This document shows positions 58,661 through 64,000 of a stretch of DNA of 64,000 nt, one piece after another. The notes under the pieces were generated by a model that was not told where the DNA came from, did not search any database, and saw only the letters and a program-made list of their open reading frames with translations. Position 1 is the stretch's first letter. Every line of letters starts with the position of its first letter. Both the position numbers and the translations under genes were made by a program. Location: assembly GCA_005406025.1 (NCBI GenBank), contig BGZK01000101.1, positions 372,001 to 436,000 of the forward strand, in the 5' to 3' direction. This stretch comes from Eumeta japonica (taxonomy: Eukaryota; Arthropoda; Insecta; Lepidoptera; Psychidae).

Positions 58661-58721
<61 letters not shown>

Positions 58722-58740
58722 ATATATGCATATATATATA
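58660..58740. repeat. (TA)n microsatellite
   Basis: TA run with a few interruptions, abutting an AT-rich foldback. Confidence 0.95.
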
Positions 58741-58747
58741 TCATATT

Positions 58748-59047
58748 AATAAAAATAATTATATCATAATATATTGCATATAAATATACATTTACAAATA
58801 TATATATCTTTTTGCTATATACATATATACAGTTACTATATATAAATTCACTAATAATTTATTGCATTAATAGTTCATAATCATTGCATTTGTAATGCAT
58901 GGCTTAATTATTAGGAAACAAAAATGTATTTTGATATAATCATTTTACTATATATATAGTAAGTGTATGTTTGTATGGATTTAGCAAAAGATATATTTTT
59001 GTAAGTGTATATTATATGCAATATATTGTGATATAATTATTTTATTT
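58748..59047. mobile_element. AT-rich foldback, MITE-like
   Basis: The arm at 58748-58816 and the arm at 58983-59047 are near-complete reverse complements; both contain ATAATATATTGCATATAA or its near-match. The outer ends are AATAAAAATAATTATATC and its mirror. A further perfect 10-bp hairpin (CAAGGTGATA/TATCACCTTG, 59048-59081) directly follows. No coding capacity and no clear target duplication are seen. Confidence 0.7.
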
Positions 59048-59081
59048 CAAGGTGATAATCATGTTTATGTATATCACCTTG

Positions 59082-60550
59082 TATATATAGTAAAATATCG
59101 AAATAAATCACTATGACAAAACTTAATGATAAAATTATACAATAATTACATTATAATTCCTCACAAACTAACGAAAATAAAAAAAACATATGTTTAGATA
59201 ATTTAAATTTGCTCACTGCTTTGCAGCTAGGCGTAAATGTTTGACGGAAAGTGCAAGAAATCTAAAATGGGGCGTTTTGACGCCTCGGCTTTGTATCTGT
59301 TTTTAGTAAAATAAGTATGTTTAGTGTCAGGAATATAATTATTTTCAAGTCTTGAATAGTGCTACGAAAAAGTTATGTGGTTTTCGTAATAAAATAGTGA
59401 ATATTATTATATTGTATGTTCACTGAAAATGAGTGATGATAATTACAGCACAGGTTGTGCAACTTTCAATTATGTTCCCGTTAGAATATTAAGTCTGTGA
59501 TAATGTGACTATTTAATATGTAATTAGAATCTAATTGATAATCAAAAAAACATTAATATGATAGATATCAACATTTCAGTCTATTTTACAAAATTTGTGA
59601 TTAGGGGCGCTTTGCGATTAAAACTCCAGGAGTTGTGCCGAAAGGAGGAAACTATTTTTTGGGTGCGCGTTCCAGTGGTTAAAGTAGAAAACTCAGAAAC
59701 GTCAAAATATTGGTTATCTTAGAGATATTGGCATTTGTGACACTAATTTAACATCTCAAGTGTTAATGTTTTTGAGACTAACTTAGTTAACTGCCAATTA
59801 CGAAGTTAAAACAACGTATTTTGACGTGTTTAGTTTCAAACTTTAACGGTTTACAGTTAATTATTTCAAATGAGAGTTTGAAGCGCATCGCTGTTATTGT
59901 ATTTGTTTATAATGTTCAATTACTGTCATTGTTTCAAAATTTACAGTCACGTCTTGAAAAATAGATCGAAAGTGGAATAAAAGAGGACACAAAATTAGGG
60001 ACTTTAGAAACGAATAAACTACAAAATACATATCGTGAAGGAAAACTCACTCAAGAATCTTTGGCGTAAAAGTGCGCGATTAAACTTTCATACCGATATT
60101 TAATATATTGGAAATAATGCTTAACTTTATTTCATAATATCTGTACATAATTTTATAATGAATTACGTAAGACGTCTGCCTATTCAATTTCATCAGAATC
60201 TATGAAAAAAAAATAACATAATAATACGACTAAAACACGCGAATTGACCGAGGGATAATACGAATTTCTTTTTTGCCTTTGGCTACGGGACAGTGTTTAT
60301 GAGAATGCGTATGTCGCTGTAGCAGCGTAATGAATACCAAATTCCAAGATTTGAAGGCGATTAGCTCATTCCTTTTTAGGTTCGGTTTTCAATTTAGAGA
60401 AATTTATTTCTCAAAAAATGCATGTATACTATTCGCTTATAGAGAAATTAAAATGGAAGTATTATAACGTAACCATGAAATATCTGGAAATTTTAGTATC
60501 TAGCTAAGTTGTTGCAAGATAACAAACTGTGTCATTTTTTTTATTTACTT
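59082..60550. other. Non-coding, no gene seen
   Basis: AT-rich. Pieces near 60165-60205 resemble the edge of a dispersed repeat seen also near 32440. Confidence 0.45.
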
Positions 60551-60559
60551 ATGAAATTT

Positions 60560-62400
60560 TTACTAAACATCTACATGTTTACATAAAATATATACCTTTA
60601 ATTTATTTTTAAAACACTCGGTGTCTTGGCATTTTTTTATCCTCTGATAGGGTATTATAGATATATGTATTCCTTTACATCTTTAATTTGTTTTCCTTAT
60701 AGTGTTCTCGGTGTAATTTGTTTGAAACAATTATTGTTTCTTTTACCATATTTATGTTCAATTGTAGTAAATGCAATTTTCGTGTGAATGTTATTCTCGA
60801 GTATTTTTCTAATTAATATAGAAGTATTGTATATATAATAGTTATTTTGAATGAAAGTATTTGGTAATAGTGTATGATTTTTATCATTTTATTTTGTGAT
60901 CTTTGTAACAAAGCAATATTTGACTTTGCAGCACAACCTTATATCTGTATCAACTATTCCAAGTGCAGTTTGACTAATCTGGTGTAGTTTGACTAGTCTG
61001 TTGTAATTTATACGTCTAATTTTCGGAAGAAAATACTTCACTATATTCTGTAATGCTTCGTTTAATGTAACAATTTACTTTGTACGTATTCAACAAATTC
61101 TTTCCATGACACTTCTTTATCCAATATTAGATCTAAGTATTTGTCACTTTTTGAGCTTTGTGGAACTTCTTTATTTACAATAAGTGGTGGGTGGACAGAT
61201 TTTTTTTTCCTTGTGGTTGATAAGATTATGATTTCAATGTGTTGATAGTAAGTTTTGTTCTAACCGTATATTGAGTAAATTTAATTATTTTTGTGCTTTA
61301 TTTATCATATTAAATATTGAGTTTCCAAAATAAAAAAAAAACAAGTATCATTTACATAAATTGTTATATCACCACTCATTCCGATAGTGCTTATGTTATT
61401 TACATAGATTAAAAAGAGCAATGGTCCCAATACTGATCCTTGTTGTACCTCATATTCAATTTTAATTGGCTTACTTTCATAAGAATCCTTTATTACGATT
61501 TGAGATTTTACATCTGTTCATAAGATATGATTTATAGATGTGGTACGCGTTTTTTGTTAGTCAAATGTTTTTTGTCTTATCCAGTACTATCTGATGACAA
61601 ACTGTATCGAATACCTTTTTTAGGTCAATAAATCGCCTACAACTGTTTGTCTATTGTCGATGATATCTTTTATTTTTGTTACAAGATCGATAGTTTATGA
61701 GAGTGATTCAAATGGAAATCCGTATTGACGCGCTAATGAAAAATTAATGTCTGTAAGCTAGTCAAATAGCGGATAATATAATATATCCTGAAATATTTTG
61801 AATAGGTCCAGTAAAACAGAAATAAGGCGATAATTACTGAGGTCTGATGTAGATCCGCTTTTATAAATGGATGTTATTTTAGCAGTCTTTAGTCTGTCAC
61901 GGAACACACATTTTCCAAACAATCATTAATGCTATTTGATAATTTTTGTACATTTTATAAATTTCGTTGATATTCTGTCTATTTTTGTACTGGTGCCGCA
62001 ATTCAAACTATTCATAATTATCATGATTTCGTCTAATGAACGCGGTTTTAATTAATTTTAAATAAATAAATTTAATTTAAATGTATTATTAGCATGTTCA
62101 TGGATTGGTGTATTTTTTTAAAATCTGTTGTTTGTATTATATTGTTAACTAATTTAGAAGCAATTAATGTGAAAAACTCATTAAAGCATTCACAAATATC
62201 TGTCTTATCAGTGATACTTTTGTCTTGAAATATAAGTTTCGAAGGCATACAACTACGAAGTGTTTTGTTTTTAGCATTAGAATTTATTAATTTTCACATT
62301 TTTTCAGAATTATTATCACACTTATGAAAACAATCGTAGTAATATTTTCTCTTTTCGGTATTTATTACTTTATCCACCTTGTTTGCTTAAACTGATATAG
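60560..62400 (-). mobile_element. CR1/jockey-like non-LTR retrotransposon remains
   Basis: Minus strand, from 62400 down: reverse-transcriptase fingers and palm, thumb, then a long C-terminal region. It lacks the endonuclease. Its C-terminus has no KCWNELPP-type box, so it is probably a different family from the elements at 15420 and 39420. Confidence 0.75.
60600..61740 (-). pseudogene. CR1/jockey-like reverse transcriptase, broken
   Basis: Minus-strand pieces: near 61735-61620, QYGFPFESLS and then a decayed F-x-D-L-K-K-x-F-D-T-V box; near 61460-61400, VQQGSVLGPLLFLIYVNNIS, an almost intact palm box; near 61360-61340, Y-V-N-D-T, where active enzymes have Y/F-A-D-D-T, so the first Asp of the catalytic pair is Asn; near 61190-61100, SKSDKYLDLILDKEVSWKEF, the thumb (compare KYLGxxLDxxLxWxxH); near 60900-60650, a long Asn/Ile/Lys-rich C-terminus with HKYGKRNNNCFKQITPRTL. 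Stops and frameshifts are frequent. It is inactive. The exact clade is undecided. Confidence 0.8.
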
Positions 62401-62959
62401 GTTAAATATTTAATTAATTATTTACATATTTAATAAACTAAATTTAGAAAAAAAAATGAATAATCATTATTTGGGATACCATATCAGATACCATGATATA
62501 CCATTTCGTTTCTGTTCCCGAAACTTATAAGTCGAACAATGTGGTATATTCTTTACCATAAAATGTCTAATATTTTTTTTTTATTAAAAAAAGTATTATT
62601 AAAAAAAAAGAAAACCACCTAGCAGAAAGTTTTTAAAGAAGACAAAGAACCTGTTAATTTTTTAACTCACTCTAGTCCCTCATTCAGTGAATTATTAACG
62701 TTCGGCTAAGCTTATTTTTAAAAATTGTATTGTACTGAATCTTCAGTAGACGCGTGTAAGTCGTATTTCATCGACTTTTCTCACGAACGTAAACTATTTT
62801 ATTTAAAATGCATTTCTCCCTTTATAACAAGTAATATGTGAGTTTTGAAGTTCATCTGCATATAGATTTTTTCTAGCACTTGCATACTATTATAAAATAT
62901 GTTTATTTGTACGAATGCTTATCAAAAATACTACTGTAAATCCTACATGTTGCCTTTTT

Positions 62960-63170
62960 AAGTATCTGTCTAACAGTTGATGTTTTCATTATGTTTCTAA
63001 AGTAGACATGGTGCGGTAAGGAAATTTGGTAAGCTATAATACAGATATTCCGTACCCAACTTAGGCACTAGTCTCTCACAAATCCTAGAATAATCATTTA
63101 ATTGTAAAAAATGTTCTTAGAGACATGCTGACTGATTGTGGTGAAAAATAAATTATTATTATTATACATT
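62960..63170 (+). mobile_element. LINE 3' end fragment
   Basis: The stretch ends 'GTGGTGAAAAATAAATTATTATTATTAT', a polyadenylation-like word followed by an ATT repeat, typical of the 3' ends of insect non-LTR elements. No coding part remains. The assignment is tentative. Confidence 0.45.
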
Positions 63171-63179
63171 TAAACAAAT

Positions 63180-64000
63180 ATTAATTTTGCGTGTGGGCGG
63201 ATTAGGCAAAAATGGAAAACACTTTGCTTATAAGTTTACGAAGCTTAAATTGTTTGAAGTCTGCGGGATGAAAATATTAAAAAGTTTACTCTACAAAAAC
63301 ATCGAGTTGGCGAACTTTCGTAACAAAAAATTGTACGACAAAATTGACATAGACTTTACAACGACCTCAAAAAGCTTATTTTAGTTTTAGGTTTTACTTT
63401 AGCTAAGTGGTCAGGCGCCTTTATGTATTTTGTGTTGTTTTTTTTTCAATATCAATATATAAACCTTTCATCAGTGTGATTTTAGAAATACTCCATAAAG
63501 TCAGTACTTAGATAGTAATTAGTATTCAGAGAGGTAAGTGGTAACCACTAAGTACAAACTCAGTGATGTAGGGTATAATCACCGTTTCATGTCCAGGGTA
63601 ATGGGCGAATACTTCATCGGTTACAATGATAATTGCAACCAAAAGAGTGTTCATTGATTTTTAATACTTTCGATACCCTAGGGCATGTGACTGTCTGCAT
63701 GTTCCTGAGGATGTGCTTAATTGGCATGAAACATACGTAGAAATAACAATATAACTGTTTAGCGGACTAAGATAAATAAAATATTGACACTAGCTTAGGT
63801 GTTCGATATCTGTCAATGCTCTCGAATCAATATTCGATTCGCTGGATGAGGATCCTTAATGGAAGAACAGATTCGAGGATCAGCGCTGGGTTGCATGCTG
63901 CCTGTCGCAGGCAAGCGTCCAATAATGAATATCCGCTAAATAACACCGTATGCATAAGAATACGACGATAATGTAAATATGTATAGTGAAACTTGTGGAA
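63180..64000. other. Non-coding, no gene seen
   Basis: AT-rich to mixed. The 65-codon frame at 63187-63384 has no recognisable domain. Confidence 0.45.

Noticed and set aside
1..64000. LTR retrotransposons, endogenous viral genes and rRNA genes
   Set aside because: I looked for long direct repeats flanking pol-like text, viral protein signatures and rRNA-like conserved text and saw none.

Overview
The window looks like insect nuclear DNA, most probably from a moth or butterfly (Lepidoptera). The base composition is AT-rich and there are no operons, Shine-Dalgarno patterns or long uninterrupted reading frames. Repeat fragments typical of lepidopteran genomes recur: pieces reading like 'GTCTGTCTGTC ... 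TTGGAGCTGT', a LINE tail rich in AATCAAAATCAAAA, RTE-type LINE ends encoding a GRP-x3-RW motif, and a short (TTAGG)n tract. The assignment is by pattern recognition, not by database search.

I could not support any host protein-coding gene. Everything that reads as protein belongs to transposable elements, almost all of them broken. In order: a 1.2-kb mariner (834-2033); an old repeat field interrupted by an RTE-type LINE on the minus strand (4962-7450); a large foldback element with a nested palindrome (11106-12374); a small MITE (12560-12756); a CR1/jockey-like LINE (15420-16660); an internally deleted piggyBac-like element with a recognisable 19-nt first coding exon and intron (16695-18319); and a young-looking 1.2-kb element with arms of about 236 bp that keeps one open frame of 120 codons (25747-26945). 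Further on are an eight-copy 120-bp minisatellite inside an element with inverted ends (29713-30890); three LINE fragments on the minus strand (38830-39240, 39420-40160, 40590-42840); a long-armed inverted-repeat element with a solo arm 6 kb away (43265-43877, 50118-50320); a second, different mariner on the minus strand (45270-46050); an RTE fragment on the plus strand (50930-51290); a second, larger piggyBac-like wreck (53316-57300); an AT-rich foldback (58748-59047); and a CR1/jockey-like LINE on the minus strand (60560-62400).

Between the elements are roughly a dozen GC- and CpG-rich islands in an otherwise AT-rich background (for example 10640-11000, 14870-15130, 19910-20220, 29180-29620, 32490-32940, 34120-34640, 35150-35420, 46480-47170, 51540-51780). 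They have no convincing coding content. The reasonable inference is conserved non-coding or promoter/enhancer DNA in a long intergenic region or intron, but conservation cannot be seen from one sequence.

The best candidates for something not yet described are the 25747-26945 element, with near-identical long arms and an intact, unassigned transposase-tail-like ORF, and the minisatellite-bearing inverted-end element, whose last five units alternate between two variants with a 240-bp period.
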